Positions 17,249 to 27,520 are shown, numbered from the stretch's first letter. The stretch: 64,000 nt of DNA from Phaeobacter sp. B1627 (GCF_006265095.1 NZ_VCNK01000016.1:118860-182859), one strand, 5' to 3'. Notes: generated by a model from the letters alone, not told the origin. Numbers and translations are program-made.

Positions 17249-17998
17249 TCAGAAGGAGTTGAAGGTTGCAATGGAGCGGCGCGCGAACCGGTCTGTGTCA
17301 GAGGGTTTGTCGTGCTCCATCACAAACAGGGACACCCCCGCATCGCGAAGGGCTGCGGTCAGCCCGGGCCAGTCCATGGTGCCGTGACCGACATCGGCCC
17401 AGCCATCCTCGTCGACGCAGTCGCCGTCGGGGGCGATGTCCTTGACATGGGCGGCGGTGATCCGGTCCTTGTAGCGGTCGATCCATTCCATCGGGTCGGC
17501 ACCGCCGCGCAGGATCCAGGCCACATCCATTTCCCATTCGATTGAGGGGGCCGTGTCGAGGATCACCTGCATCGGAATCTCGCCGCCGGGCAGGGGGTTG
17601 AATTCCCAATGGTGGTTGTGCCAGCCAAACCGCAGGCCTGCGTCCTGAACCCGCTTTGCCGCAGCCTCCAGCCGGTGGGCGAGGTCCGACCAGGCGGCAA
17701 GGTCCGCCCCGTCACGCAGCGCATCCTCGGGGGCCGGGCAGAACAGCTGCTTGATGCCCAGCGTCTGTGCCATCGCGAGGGTATCGGCGAGATTGTCTTC
17801 GAACTGAGCGATGGGAAAGAAATGTCCCGACGGCATGCTCAGCCCGTTGTCGTCCATCAGGCGGCGGGTTTCGTCCGGGTCCTCATAGACCCCGGCGAAG
17901 CCTTCGACCTGCGTGTAGCCAAGCTTGCCCAAAAGTTCGAATGTATCGGCCCATGAACTGTGATTGCGGGCGGAATAGAGTTGAAATGAAACATCCAT
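17249..17998 (-). CDS. Sugar phosphate isomerase/epimerase (second copy)
   Basis: Short TIM-barrel protein of 249 aa of the xylose-isomerase-like superfamily: MDVSFQLYSARN start, WHNHHWEF (metal His), EMDVAWILRGGADP and HVKDIAPDG, DGWADVGHGTMDW. Start taken at the ATG at 17998, where homology begins; an upstream in-frame ATG at 18073 would add a tail overlapping the ABC ATPase gene. Works with the adjacent Gfo/Idh/MocA enzyme, probably on a keto-sugar. Confidence 0.85.
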   Translation of the reverse strand: MDVSFQLYSARNHSSWADTFELLGKLGYTQVEGFAGVYEDPDETRRLMDDNGLSMPSGHFFPIAQFEDNLADTLAMAQTLGIKQLFCPAPEDALRDGADLAAWSDLAHRLEAAAKRVQDAGLRFGWHNHHWEFNPLPGGEIPMQVILDTAPSIEWEMDVAWILRGGADPMEWIDRYKDRITAAHVKDIAPDGDCVDEDGWADVGHGTMDWPGLTAALRDAGVSLFVMEHDKPSDTDRFARRSIATFNSF

Positions 17999-18038
17999 AA
18001 TTCTGATCCTGTTGTTTGGGGTATGATCCCGTGGCCGG

Positions 18039-19130
18039 TCAGAGGCGGGCCTCGGTTGTTTTGTCGAAAACATTGCAGCGACCGGGGTTGAAGCCGATGG
18101 GCAGGGGGTCGCCCTCGCGCACCTCCGTGCGCCCGTCCATACGCACCCAAAAGCTCTGGTCTGCGACCATCACCCGCACCAGCGTGTCGGAGCCGAGGGG
18201 CTCCACCAGCCGCACGGTCGCGTCGAGCTGGATCGCCCGGCTGGCGGCCTCTGCGCCGGACGCAATATGTTCCGGGCGAATGCCGAGCCAACCCTCGCCG
18301 CCGCGAACCGGCGCGTCAAAGGCATAGCCATCCAGCGAAAACACGCCGCTGGGGCAGGTGAAGCGGACGGTTCCATCCGCCTCGGTCGAGAGCGCGCCGG
18401 CCAGGAAGTTCATCGATGGCGAGCCGATGAAATCCGCCACATATTTGCAGTTCGGGCGGTTGTAGATCTCCTTGGGGGAGGCCAGCTGCAGGATCTGCCC
18501 GCCCCGCATGATCGCGATCCGGTCCGCCAGCGTCATCGCTTCGATCTGATCGTGGGTGACATAGATCATCGTGTTGCGCAGGGTCTGGTGCAATTCCTTG
18601 ATTTCGGCGCGCAGATCGGTGCGCAGCTTGGCATCCAGGTTCGACAGCGGCTCGTCAAAGAGAAACACATCGACGTCCCGCACCAGTGCCCGGCCGATGG
18701 CAACCCGCTGGCGCTGGCCCCCGGACAGGGCGGCGGGTTTGCGTTTCAACAGCGGCTCTATCTGCAGGATGCGCGCCGCCTTTGCCACGCGTTCGGCCAC
18801 CTCCGTCTTTGAAAAGCCCGCGTTCTTCAGGCCGAAACTCAGGTTGCCTTCGACGGTCATCTGCGGATAGAGCGCATAGCTCTGGAACACCATGCCGATG
18901 CCGCGCCTGGAGGGCTCCTCCCAGGTGACATTGTTGCCCTGAATGAAGATCTGCCCGTCCGACACGTCCAGCAGCCCGGCGATACAGTTCAAAAGCGTCG
19001 ACTTGCCACAGCCGGAGGAGCCGAGGAGGACGAGAAACTCTCCCTGTCCCACATCCAGATTGAGGGCGTTGATGACTTCCACGGCGCCAAAGCTCAGGTG
19101 GAGGTCCTTGATTGAAATACTCGGGTCCAT
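18039..19130 (-). CDS. Carbohydrate ABC transporter ATP-binding protein (UgpC type)
   Basis: ATPase of 363 aa with Walker A GSSGCGKST, Q-loop MVFQSYALYPQ, signature LSGGQRQRVAIG, Walker B VFLFDEPLSNLD, H-loop VTHDQIEAM and C-terminal TOBE/MalK regulatory region (GIRPEHIASG). It energises the two permeases encoded immediately upstream. Spacing to the permease gene is 11 bp, so it is in the same operon. Confidence 0.95.
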   Translation of the reverse strand: MDPSISIKDLHLSFGAVEVINALNLDVGQGEFLVLLGSSGCGKSTLLNCIAGLLDVSDGQIFIQGNNVTWEEPSRRGIGMVFQSYALYPQMTVEGNLSFGLKNAGFSKTEVAERVAKAARILQIEPLLKRKPAALSGGQRQRVAIGRALVRDVDVFLFDEPLSNLDAKLRTDLRAEIKELHQTLRNTMIYVTHDQIEAMTLADRIAIMRGGQILQLASPKEIYNRPNCKYVADFIGSPSMNFLAGALSTEADGTVRFTCPSGVFSLDGYAFDAPVRGGEGWLGIRPEHIASGAEAASRAIQLDATVRLVEPLGSDTLVRVMVADQSFWVRMDGRTEVREGDPLPIGFNPGRCNVFDKTTEARL

Positions 19131-19141
19131 ATGCGTTGTCC

Positions 19142-20044
19142 TCAGCCTTTGACCGCGCCGGCGGCAATGCCCCGCACGAAGAGTTTTCCGGAGATGAAAT
19201 AGATCGCCAGCGGCACCAGCCCGGTCAGCAGCGTCGCCGCCATGTTGACGTTGTATTCTTTGACGCCCTGCACCGAATTGACGATATTGTTCAGCTGCAC
19301 CGTCATCGGATAGAGGTCGGGCTTTGTGTAGATCACGCCGAACAGGAAATCGTTCCAGATGCCGGTGACCTGCAGGATCATCGCCACCACAAAGATCGGC
19401 AAAGACATCGGCAGCATGATCTGGAAATAGATCCGCCAGAAGCCTGCGCCATCCACGCGCGCGGCCTTGAACAGCTCTTCCGGCAGCGAGGTGAAATAGT
19501 TCCGGAACAAGAGCGTCAGGATCGGCATGCCAAAGACGGAGTGCACGATCACCAACCCGGTCAGAGAGCCATAGAGCCCCATTTCCCGCAGCAGGATCAC
19601 GATCGGGTAGAGCATCACCTGGTAGGGAATGAAGGCGCCGAAGATCAGGATGGTGAAGAACACATCCGCCCCCCGGAAGCGCCAGTTGGCCAGCGCATAG
19701 CCGTTGACGCTGGCAATCGCGATGGAGACCACCACCGAGGGCACGGTGATCCGGACCGAATTCCAGAACCCCCGCGAGAGGCCATCGCAGTTGAGGCCCG
19801 TGCAGGCCTCGGACCAGGCCTTCACCCAGGGCTCAAAGGTGATCTCCACCGGCGGGGCAAAAATGTTGCCCATGCGGATTTCCGGCATGCCCTTCAGCGA
19901 TGTCATCACCATCACCCACAGCGGCAGCAGGTAGTAGAGGGAGACCACGATCAGGCTGCCGTAGATCATGATATTGTTGCGGCTCAGGACCTTGCGCGGT
20001 TTGGGGCCGCGCGGCCCGCTCAGGGTTGAGGTCATATCAGCCAC
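19142..20044 (-). CDS. Carbohydrate ABC transporter permease (MalG type)
   Basis: Inner-membrane permease of 300 aa with six hydrophobic segments and a C-terminal-half EAA loop (EELFKAARVDGAGFWRIYFQIMLP, part: EELFKAARVDGAG). The C-terminus GIAAGAVKG is typical of MalG-like subunits. The long periplasmic loop after the first membrane segment is also typical. Its start overlaps the end of the upstream permease gene by 8 bp. Confidence 0.94.
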   Translation of the reverse strand: MADMTSTLSGPRGPKPRKVLSRNNIMIYGSLIVVSLYYLLPLWVMVMTSLKGMPEIRMGNIFAPPVEITFEPWVKAWSEACTGLNCDGLSRGFWNSVRITVPSVVVSIAIASVNGYALANWRFRGADVFFTILIFGAFIPYQVMLYPIVILLREMGLYGSLTGLVIVHSVFGMPILTLLFRNYFTSLPEELFKAARVDGAGFWRIYFQIMLPMSLPIFVVAMILQVTGIWNDFLFGVIYTKPDLYPMTVQLNNIVNSVQGVKEYNVNMAATLLTGLVPLAIYFISGKLFVRGIAAGAVKG

Positions 20045-20927
20045 GGTTCTTGCTCCCGAATTCCATATAGGCCCAGGGGATCACCACGATGATCACCGCC
20101 AGCAGCATCATCGTCGATGCGGCAAAGCCCTGACCGAGGTTCTGACCGCCAAACATATAGTCATAGACGTATTTCGCGGGCATTTCGGTTGCGATGCCGG
20201 GGCCGCCACCGGTCTGGGCCACAATCAGGTCGTAGACCTTGACGATGGCCGCCGCGACAAGGACCAGCGTGGTGATGAAAACGGGGCGCATCATCGGAAT
20301 GACGATAAAAACATAGGTTTTCCACGCCGGGATGCCGTCGACCCGGCTGGCCTTCCAGATCTCCTGATCGATCCCGCGCAAACCAGCAAGCATCAGCACC
20401 ATGATCAGCCCGGTGCCCTGCCACAGACCGGCGATCAGGACACCGTAAATTGCGATGTCGGCGTTGTAGAGCGGGTCAAAGGTGAAACTCTCCCAGCCGA
20501 GGCTGCGCAGGATGTGCTGAATGCCGAACTCAGGGTTCAGAACCCATTGCCAGACCAGCCCGGTGACGATGAAACTGAGGGCATATGGATAGAGGATGAT
20601 GGTCCGGAACGTGCTCTCAAAGCGGATCTTCTGATCCATCAGGGCGGCGAGGATGAAGCCGATCACGAAGCTGAAGACCAGCATGCAGATACCGTAGATC
20701 AACAGGTTCTCGATCGACACCATCCAGCGGCGCGTGTCCCAGAGGCGTTCGTATTGGTCAAGGCCGACAAATTTCAGCTTCGGCAGCATTTTCGAGCCGG
20801 TGAAACTGTAGACGACCGTCCACAGGGTGCCGCCGACAAAAACGACAAGGGCCGTCAGAATCATCGGAATCGCCGCGATCTTGGCGGTGAGGTTGCGAAA
20901 CAGGCGGTTGGGTCGTGAAGCAGCCAT
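20037..20927 (-). CDS. Carbohydrate ABC transporter permease (MalF type)
   Basis: Inner-membrane permease of 296 aa: first membrane segment near residues 15-37, EAA loop DQEIWKASRVDGIPAWKTY and C-terminal FGSKNRG. It pairs with the MalG-type subunit encoded just downstream. It lies 106 bp after the substrate-binding protein gene, a spacing often occupied by a hairpin that lowers expression relative to the binding protein; I see no strong hairpin. Confidence 0.94.
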   Translation of the reverse strand: MAASRPNRLFRNLTAKIAAIPMILTALVVFVGGTLWTVVYSFTGSKMLPKLKFVGLDQYERLWDTRRWMVSIENLLIYGICMLVFSFVIGFILAALMDQKIRFESTFRTIILYPYALSFIVTGLVWQWVLNPEFGIQHILRSLGWESFTFDPLYNADIAIYGVLIAGLWQGTGLIMVLMLAGLRGIDQEIWKASRVDGIPAWKTYVFIVIPMMRPVFITTLVLVAAAIVKVYDLIVAQTGGGPGIATEMPAKYVYDYMFGGQNLGQGFAASTMMLLAVIIVVIPWAYMEFGSKNRG

Positions 20928-21033
20928 CAGGCGCCTCCCGTGCGTTGCATGCAGGATTTCTGGGTGGTCCCGACCCGCCCCGGAAGATCGTTCAATGGGG
21001 CAGGTCGGGCAGGGGGCTCAGAGGGCGCTCAGA

Positions 21034-22269
21034 TCAATCCGCGTCGCCGATGATCTCGGCAAAGCGCTCTTGAGCGGCAGCGGCAGTCAGCGAGGTGTCG
21101 GCAAAGAACTCGACCATCAGATCTTCGATCTGCCGGGTGGTGTCCTGTGTGATCAACTGGTCGCCTCCGGGCAGCGGTTCTGCTGATTTCAGCACCGCGA
21201 GGCCTTTTTGCATGCAGTCATTGGCCGACGACAGATCCACATCGCCGCGCACCGGCAGCGACCCCTTCTTGAGGTTGAAGGCGACCTGCACTTCGGGCGA
21301 GAGCATCAATGCCGCCAGCTCCCCCTGCGCGGCGGTCTGGTCCGGATCATCGAGCACCGGGAAATAGAAGGCATCGCCTCCGGTGGTCAGCACGTTCTTC
21401 TCGCCAAGACCGGGCAGGCAATGGTAGTCGGTACCGGCGACCTTGCCCGCGACGGCAAACTCCCCCTGGGCCCAGTCGCCCATGATCTGGCCGCCGGCTT
21501 TGCCGGTGATCAGCATGTTGGTGGCCTGGTTCCAGTCCTGCACGTTGGAATTGGCCGCCATGCTGCGCGCCTGATCCACCGCCTCAAAGATCTTGGCAAC
21601 ATCCGGCCCTGCGGCGACCTCCGCATCCTTTTCGTCATAGACCTTCAGGTAGATGTCATTTGGCAAAAGCGCGATCATCAGAACGTCAAACGCCCCCTTT
21701 TGCTGCCAGCCCTGCTGACCCATTGCCATGGGAACGATGCCGGCCTCGGTGAGCGCAGGCGCGGCAGCGACAAATTCGCTCCAGTTGGTGGGCACAGGCA
21801 CGCCCGCCGTCTTGTAGGCCGCGTCCGACAGCCATAGCCATTGCCAGGAATGGATGTTGATCGGGGCGCAGTAGATCTTGCCGTCGAGGGTGCAGGCATC
21901 AAGCAAGGATGGCGGGTTCACGATGTCCTTCCAGCCCTCGGCGGCGGCGATCTCGGTCAGGTCCCGCATCAGACCTGCCTCCACCAGCTCCTCCGCCTGA
22001 CGCCCGTGGTTGAACTGGGTCGCGGCCATCGGGTCGCCGCCGGTAATCCGCGAGATCATCACTGGCCTGGCGGTATTTCCGCTGCCTGCAATGGCGCCGT
22101 CCTTCCAGCTGTGCTCGGTCTTGCTGTCAAAGGCCTTCGCCAGTTCAGCCACCGCAGCGGCCTCCCCCCCGGAGGTCCACCAATGGGTGACCTCCAGCTC
22201 TGTGGCATGGGCCGTACTCAGCCAGCACAGGGCGCTGGTTGCCGTCAGTAGTGTTCGAAGTGTGGTCAT
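21034..22269 (-). CDS. Carbohydrate ABC transporter substrate-binding protein
   Basis: Periplasmic binding protein of 411 aa (solute-binding family 1). Sec signal peptide: MTTLRTLL basic start, hydrophobic core, probable cleavage after STAHA near residue 23. Mature start TELEVTHWWTSGGE is the usual lobe-I strand of sugar binders. GDPMAATQFN, PINIHSWQWLWLS and a Trp-rich region (NWSEF) suggest carbohydrate stacking. First gene of the operon; LacI-type operator pairs lie 80-135 bp upstream. Ligand unknown. Confidence 0.94.
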   Translation of the reverse strand: MTTLRTLLTATSALCWLSTAHATELEVTHWWTSGGEAAAVAELAKAFDSKTEHSWKDGAIAGSGNTARPVMISRITGGDPMAATQFNHGRQAEELVEAGLMRDLTEIAAAEGWKDIVNPPSLLDACTLDGKIYCAPINIHSWQWLWLSDAAYKTAGVPVPTNWSEFVAAAPALTEAGIVPMAMGQQGWQQKGAFDVLMIALLPNDIYLKVYDEKDAEVAAGPDVAKIFEAVDQARSMAANSNVQDWNQATNMLITGKAGGQIMGDWAQGEFAVAGKVAGTDYHCLPGLGEKNVLTTGGDAFYFPVLDDPDQTAAQGELAALMLSPEVQVAFNLKKGSLPVRGDVDLSSANDCMQKGLAVLKSAEPLPGGDQLITQDTTRQIEDLMVEFFADTSLTAAAAQERFAEIIGDAD

Positions 22270-22348
22270 GTGTCTTCCTCCCTAACAGGCTCCTCCTACC
22301 GAGCCCCTCCTTCCGTCTGCGGCCTGTTTTCTGTGCACATGCCGCATC

Positions 22349-22362
22349 TGAAAACGTTTACA
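22349..22362. promoter_or_regulatory. LacI/GalR-family operator, site 1
   Basis: TGAAAACGTTTACA, centred on AAACGTTT with the central CG typical of LacI-family operators. Lies ~87 bp upstream of the binding protein start. Pairs with site 2. Confidence 0.6.
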
Positions 22363-22391
22363 TCGGCAGTTAAGCAAAGTTTTGCTTTCAC

Positions 22392-22403
22392 GTAAACGAT
22401 TAC
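22392..22403. promoter_or_regulatory. LacI/GalR-family operator, site 2
   Basis: GTAAACGATTAC, palindromic except for the pair next to the central CG. Its centre is 42 bp from that of site 1, four helical turns, so a tetrameric repressor could bridge both on the same DNA face. The pair probably makes the ABC operon inducible by its sugar. Confidence 0.6.
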
Positions 22404-22840
22404 ATGCTCTGGCGCAGAGAAACGGCTGACGCTGCGGTGCCGCCGATGTCCGCAGATCCCGCGATGAATGTTCATGTGTTTGAAATCACGTCCCAAATGG
22501 TCCTGAGACAGCCTCCGGTCCGGCGCGGAACAGGCGAGGGAGTCTTTGCCGTTGCCGCGCTGATTTCGCCGTTGGCGCCACCGACCCCGCTGTTGCCCGG
22601 CTGCGCGCTGTGTTGTCTTGCCCGAATCGACCGGCGTCGCTTTTGACGGCGTTGCCCCTGTCCCAAGCCGATGGTTTGCGGGCTGACATCGCGCCCCGCC
22701 GCCCCGGCGACGACATGTCGGGCCCGGCCGAGAGCTCGGTCACGAGTGTTGCAGTTGACGAATGTCTGGCGCAAAACTGTGCTGACGCTGGGAGGGGCCT
22801 GTTCAACGAACGTGCGCTCAGCAGGACATATGTAGGGCAG

Positions 22841-24469
22841 ATGACTGATATGCACGACGGCAGCGAGCGGAGAGAAACCTACGATTTTGTCATTGTGGGG
22901 GGCGGCACGGCGGGCTGTGTGCTGGCCAACCGCCTGAGTGCGGACCCAAAGAACAAGGTTCTGCTGCTTGAGGCGGGCAAGAGCGATAATTACCACTGGG
23001 TGCATATCCCCGTGGGCTATCTCTATTGCATCGGCAATCCACGCACCGACTGGATGATGAAAACCGCGCCCGAAGCAGGCCTGAACGGGCGGGCGCTCAG
23101 CTATCCGCGCGGCAAGGTTCTGGGCGGCTGCACCTCGGTGAACGGCATGATCTACATGCGCGGGCAGGCGGCCGACTACGACATCTGGCGCCAGCTTGGC
23201 AATCCGGGCTGGGGCTGGGACGATGTGCTGCCCTATTTCCTGAAGTCCGAAGATCACCACGGTGGCGACAGCGAAATGCACCGGGGGGGCGGCGAATGGA
23301 AAGTGTCCGAGCAGCGCCTGAAATGGGACATTCTGACCGCGGTGCAGCAAGGCGCGGCGGAATTCGGCATCAAGCCGCGTGCCGATTTCAACGACGGCAA
23401 CAACGAAGGGTCTGGCTTCTTCGAGGTCAACCAGAACAAGGGCGTGCGGTGGAACACGGCCAAAGCCTTCCTGCGCCCGGCGATGAAACGCAAAAACCTC
23501 CGGGTTCTGACCGAGGCGCATACCCACCGTCTGGTGCTGGAGGGCAAACGGGTTGTCGGCGTGGAATATCGTCGCGGTGGTGAGACATATACCGCCCTTG
23601 CCCGGCAGGAGGTTCTGCTGGCCGCCGGCGCCATCAACTCGCCCAAACTGCTGGAGCTGTCAGGCATCGGTCGTCCGGATGTTCTGGCGCGCCACGGCAT
23701 CACCGTCCGGCACCCGTTGGCAGGCGTCGGAGAGAACCTGCAGGATCATCTGCAGATCCGCACCGTATTCAAGGTGCGGAACGCAAAGACACTGAACACC
23801 ATGGCCAACAGTTGGTTTGGCAAAGCGAAAATCGCCCTGCAATACGGGCTCACCCAGAGCGGGCCGATGTCCATGGCGCCCAGTCAGTTCGGCATGTTCA
23901 CCAAATCCCGCCCGGATCTGGAAACGCCGGATCTGGAATACCACGTGCAGCCCCTGTCGACAGACAAGCTGGGCGACCCGCTGCACCCGTTCCCGGCGAT
24001 CACGGTTTCCGTTTGCAACCTACGCCCGGAAAGTGTCGGCTCCTGTCACCTGCAGAGCGCGGATTTGAACGATCAGCCGGACATTCGCCTGAATTACCTG
24101 TCCGCCGAGTCCGATAGGGCAGTGGCCTTGGCGTCGGTCAGGCAGGCCCGTCAGGTCATGACCGCGCGCGCATTGGCGCCATATGCGCCCGAAGAGATTC
24201 TTCCAGGGCCAGATTGCAACAGCGATGAGGACGTTCTCGGGGCGGTGGGCGACATCGCGACCACAATCTTTCATCCGGTCGGGACCTGCAGGATGGGGTC
24301 TGACGCTGCGGCGGTGGTGGATGCACGGCTGTTGGTGCACGGACTGTCGGGTTTGCGGATCGTCGATGCCTCGGTCATGCCCAAAATCGTCTCAGGCAAC
24401 ACGGCGTCACCGGTGGTGATGATCGCCGAGAAAGCCGCCGAAATGGTGCTCGCCGCCGCCCGCCCCTGA
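22841..24469 (+). CDS. GMC-family FAD-dependent oxidoreductase (choline dehydrogenase-like)
   Basis: Flavoenzyme of ~542 aa. ADP-binding FVIVGGGTAGCVLANRLS, GMC signature 1 region (SYPRGKVLGGCTSVNGMIYMRG, part: GKVLGGCTSVNGMI), signature 2 GAINSPKLLELSGIG, and catalytic His in FHPVGTCRMG with the partner Asn in SGNTASPVVMI. Members oxidise alcohols, choline, sugars or glycosides. Start taken at ATG 22841; the open frame continues 77 codons upstream without homology, and ATG 22850 is also possible. It is divergent from the sugar ABC operon, so a sugar or glycoside substrate is likely, but BetA-like alcohol oxidation cannot be excluded. Confidence 0.85.
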   Translation: MTDMHDGSERRETYDFVIVGGGTAGCVLANRLSADPKNKVLLLEAGKSDNYHWVHIPVGYLYCIGNPRTDWMMKTAPEAGLNGRALSYPRGKVLGGCTSVNGMIYMRGQAADYDIWRQLGNPGWGWDDVLPYFLKSEDHHGGDSEMHRGGGEWKVSEQRLKWDILTAVQQGAAEFGIKPRADFNDGNNEGSGFFEVNQNKGVRWNTAKAFLRPAMKRKNLRVLTEAHTHRLVLEGKRVVGVEYRRGGETYTALARQEVLLAAGAINSPKLLELSGIGRPDVLARHGITVRHPLAGVGENLQDHLQIRTVFKVRNAKTLNTMANSWFGKAKIALQYGLTQSGPMSMAPSQFGMFTKSRPDLETPDLEYHVQPLSTDKLGDPLHPFPAITVSVCNLRPESVGSCHLQSADLNDQPDIRLNYLSAESDRAVALASVRQARQVMTARALAPYAPEEILPGPDCNSDEDVLGAVGDIATTIFHPVGTCRMGSDAAAVVDARLLVHGLSGLRIVDASVMPKIVSGNTASPVVMIAEKAAEMVLAAARP

Positions 24470-24759
24470 TCCGTCCCGGGGGCTGGGGCCGACGCTCGCT
24501 TTGGGGGAGGAGGGTGGAGCGGGGCAGGGCCTTCGAGGGCGTGCTTTCTGAGGCCGGACTTTCAGAGACGGCGCTTTCAACGGCTGGCAGGCGCTGCGGG
24601 CCGGAAATGCGGGTTTGTGTTTGTGGTCTCTGCGGCGGCAAAACCAGCGCAGAAAGGCTGCGTCCTTTACACCATGTTAAGTGCGCTGTGCAATTTTTCC
24701 CCCAGTCTTTGGTACAAACCTGTCGTGGCGGCGTGGGTCGATAAAAGGGAAACGAGTTC

Positions 24760-27516
24760 ATGGTTAAAAAGTTCGTTGAAATAGACCTCAAAGGCGCTGG
24801 CGAAGCTTTGATGAGCCATGCGGTCATTCTCAAATTGGAGCCGAAAAACCTGACTGTGGTGGCCGCCAGTGATCCGGCCCATGAGGCTTTTGCTCGGCTC
24901 AAAACCTCGGAAGACACGACGCTGACCGATCTGGTCGTCGACCAGGAGCACCTGCGTCGCGACGTTCAGGCCACCGCATCCGGAGATGGAAGCTTCTCCT
25001 TCCGGGTGAGGTTGAAGGACACTCCTGTGTCGCCCCAATTCCATGGTTTCATGCAGAAATCTCATGACGGCCACGTCTTTCTGACCGGAGGCATCGTCAA
25101 GCCGGACGAGGCCATTCTCGGCTACGTCGCGGCGATTGAACGCGCTCAGGCGATTGCGGAGTATGACACCGATGGCACGATTATGCAGGTGAATGACAAC
25201 TTCTGCGGGCTTATGGGCTACAAGCGCGGTGATCTTATCGGCGCACACTATGGCCTGCTTTGGCCTGACCTGAAAGGCAAGCCGAAAGGGTTTTCCCGGA
25301 TCTGGGATGATTTGCGGGGCGGCCAGGGCGTCGAGGGAGAGTACCAGCGGGTCGGGCGCAAGGGCGATCAAGTCTGGGTGCGCGCTGCCTTCAACCCGAT
25401 CTTGGATCGCGACGGGCAGGTGGTCCGCATTGTTGAATATGCGATGGACGTCACTCAATCAAAACTGCAGTCTGCCGACAGCGCCAGCAAGATCGACGCC
25501 CTGAGTCGCAGCAGCGCGGTGATCGAATTTGACCTTGACGGTACTATTCTGGACGCCAATCCAAATTTCCTGGAACTGACGGGCTATACGCTCAAGGACA
25601 TCGTCGGCCGCCACCACAGGATTTTCTGCGATGCGGACACGGCTAAAGGGGCGGGCTACGCGGCCTTTTGGCAAAAGCTATCGTCCGGAGAATATTCTCA
25701 CGGCGAATTCCGGCGGCTGAAGAAGGACGGATCTCCGGTCTGGATTCAGGCCTCCTATAACCCGGTCTTCGGTCCGGACGGAAAATTGGTCAAAATTGTC
25801 AAATTCGCCTCTGATGTGAGCGAGGCACACCAAAAACGCGCCCAGATGGAGGCGCGTCTGGAGGCCGCGAACCGCAGTCAGGCGGTGATCGAGTTCGACC
25901 TCAACGGCCATGTTCTATGGGCCAACGATATTTTTCTCGATCTGGCGGGGTATACGCTGGATGAAATTGTTGGCCAGCACCACCGGATTTTCTGTACGAA
26001 GGACTACGCAGAAAGCCGGGCCTATGTGACGTTCTGGCGCAAATTGGCCAATGGCGAATACGACAGCGGCGTCTATCAGAGGCTCCGAAAAGACGGGTCC
26101 GATCTCTGGATCCAGGCGACCTACAACCCGGTCTTTGATCTCGACGGGAACCCGATCAAGATCGTGAAATTCGCCAATGACCTGACCGAATCAAAGGAAA
26201 TTGCGGTCGAATTCGAGGCGAAATTGAATGCGGTCAGCCGTAGTCAGGCTGTGATTGAGTTCGATCTTGAAGGCACTATTCTCAGCGCCAATACAAATTT
26301 CCTCAATCTCATGGGCTATGATGCCGAGGAAGTTGTCGGCCAGAAACACAAGATGTTCTGCGAAGAAGAATATGCCGCGAGCGAGAGCTACCGCGAGTTT
26401 TGGAAGCAACTCGCGCGCGGAGAGTTCGCGGCGGGTGAATACAAACGGCTCGGCCGCGGCGGCAGGGAAGTCTGGATCCAGGCGACCTACAATCCGATCT
26501 TCGACCTGAAAGGCGCGCCGGTAAAGGTCGTGAAATACGCAAGCGACGTTACGGATGCCAAGAAGCAGTCGGTCGATGCCAACAACAAGATTGAGGCGAT
26601 GAACCGCAGCCAGGCGGTCGTGCAATTCGATCTGGACGGAAATGTTGTGTCGGCCAACGAGAATTTTCTCAGCGTCATGGGGTATTCCGTGCGCGAAATC
26701 ATTGGCCAGCATCACTCCATGTTTTGCGCGGCAGAGCACCTGAAATCACAGGAATACCGGGACTTCTGGCTCGCATTGAACCGGGGCGAATTTCAGTCAG
26801 GTCGGTTCCACCGGGTTGGAAAATTTGCCCGCGATGTGTACATTCAGGCCACCTATGCCCCCCTCATGGACCTGCATGGGGAACCCATGGGGGTGATCAA
26901 ATACGCCGCCGATATCACCGAACAGGTCGCACGAGAGCTGACGATTCAACAGAATGCGGCAAAGATGATGTCCGCGGTCAATTCTCTGAGCGAGGCGATC
27001 TCTGATATCTCTTTTGCCACCAGCGAGGCCCGCAGCAAGGCGGCGGATACCGAACAGAACGCCACGCAGGGGTTTGAGGCGCTCAATCACACGATCGAAA
27101 CGATCGAGTTGATGCAGCGCTCCTCTGGCGAAATTTCGGAAATTGTCAAAGTTATCGGTGAAATTGCCAATCAAACCAACCTTCTTGCCTTCAACGCGGC
27201 GATTGAGGCGGCGCGCGCGGGCGAACATGGTGTCGGCTTCTCGGTTGTCGCCGAAGAGGTCCGGAAACTGGCAGAACGAAGTTCTGAAGCGGCGCATAAG
27301 ATTTCGCGACTGATTGCCGAATCCGAAGTCCGCGTTGATCAGGGAACAACACGGTCGGTCGCCGCACGGGATGCCTTCTCCCGTATCGTCGAAAGCGTCA
27401 ATCTGACTGGGAAATCAGTGGACCAGATTTCAACAGCCGCCGACAATCAGCTCTCTGTTTCGAAACAGGTGGAGCAACTGATTGCCCAGTTGTCCGACGA
27501 CCCCAAAGCGGCCTGA
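24760..27516 (+). CDS. Soluble methyl-accepting chemotaxis protein with five PAS domains
   Basis: Cytoplasmic chemoreceptor of 918 aa without membrane segments. A short N-terminal region (1-125) is followed by five PAS domains whose equivalent residues are exactly 122 codons apart (Glu/Gln codons at 25159, 25525, 25891, 26257, 26623), each ending in a PAC-like [11 protein letters not shown]...IVKFA stretch. Residues ~730-918 form the signalling domain, with the hairpin tip [26 protein letters not shown] sequence near 798-820 (part: [15 protein letters not shown]). It resembles BdlA/Aer-type PAS-MCPs that sense redox or small ligands. The CheW-like gene follows directly. Ligand or cofactor unknown. 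Confidence 0.92.
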   Translation: MVKKFVEIDLKGAGEALMSHAVILKLEPKNLTVVAASDPAHEAFARLKTSEDTTLTDLVVDQEHLRRDVQATASGDGSFSFRVRLKDTPVSPQFHGFMQKSHDGHVFLTGGIVKPDEAILGYVAAIERAQAIAEYDTDGTIMQVNDNFCGLMGYKRGDLIGAHYGLLWPDLKGKPKGFSRIWDDLRGGQGVEGEYQRVGRKGDQVWVRAAFNPILDRDGQVVRIVEYAMDVTQSKLQSADSASKIDALSRSSAVIEFDLDGTILDANPNFLELTGYTLKDIVGRHHRIFCDADTAKGAGYAAFWQKLSSGEYSHGEFRRLKKDGSPVWIQASYNPVFGPDGKLVKIVKFASDVSEAHQKRAQMEARLEAANRSQAVIEFDLNGHVLWANDIFLDLAGYTLDEIVGQHHRIFCTKDYAESRAYVTFWRKLANGEYDSGVYQRLRKDGSDLWIQATYNPVFDLDGNPIKIVKFANDLTESKEIAVEFEAKLNAVSRSQAVIEFDLEGTILSANTNFLNLMGYDAEEVVGQKHKMFCEEEYAASESYREFWKQLARGEFAAGEYKRLGRGGREVWIQATYNPIFDLKGAPVKVVKYASDVTDAKKQSVDANNKIEAMNRSQAVVQFDLDGNVVSANENFLSVMGYSVREIIGQHHSMFCAAEHLKSQEYRDFWLALNRGEFQSGRFHRVGKFARDVYIQATYAPLMDLHGEPMGVIKYAADITEQVARELTIQQNAAKMMSAVNSLSEAISDISFATSEARSKAADTEQNATQGFEALNHTIETIELMQRSSGEISEIVKVIGEIANQTNLLAFNAAIEAARAGEHGVGFSVVAEEVRKLAERSSEAAHKISRLIAESEVRVDQGTTRSVAARDAFSRIVESVNLTGKSVDQISTAADNQLSVSKQVEQLIAQLSDDPKAA

Positions 27517-27520
27517 TCCG

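Larger units (their letters stand above)
22270..22840. other. Divergent regulatory region between binding-protein gene and GMC oxidoreductase gene
   Basis: No supported gene. It holds two LacI-type operators (22349-22362, 22392-22403) near the ABC operon. The GMC gene side (22410-22840) shows only open frames without family resemblance. No regulator gene for these operators is in the window. Confidence 0.6.

Noticed and set aside
22296..22496. 66-codon minus-strand frame over the LacI-type operators
   Set aside because: No family resemblance and it covers a regulatory region.
24660..24759. Sigma-28-like promoter before the PAS chemoreceptor
   Set aside because: A GTCGATAA box is present but the upstream half does not match at proper spacing.
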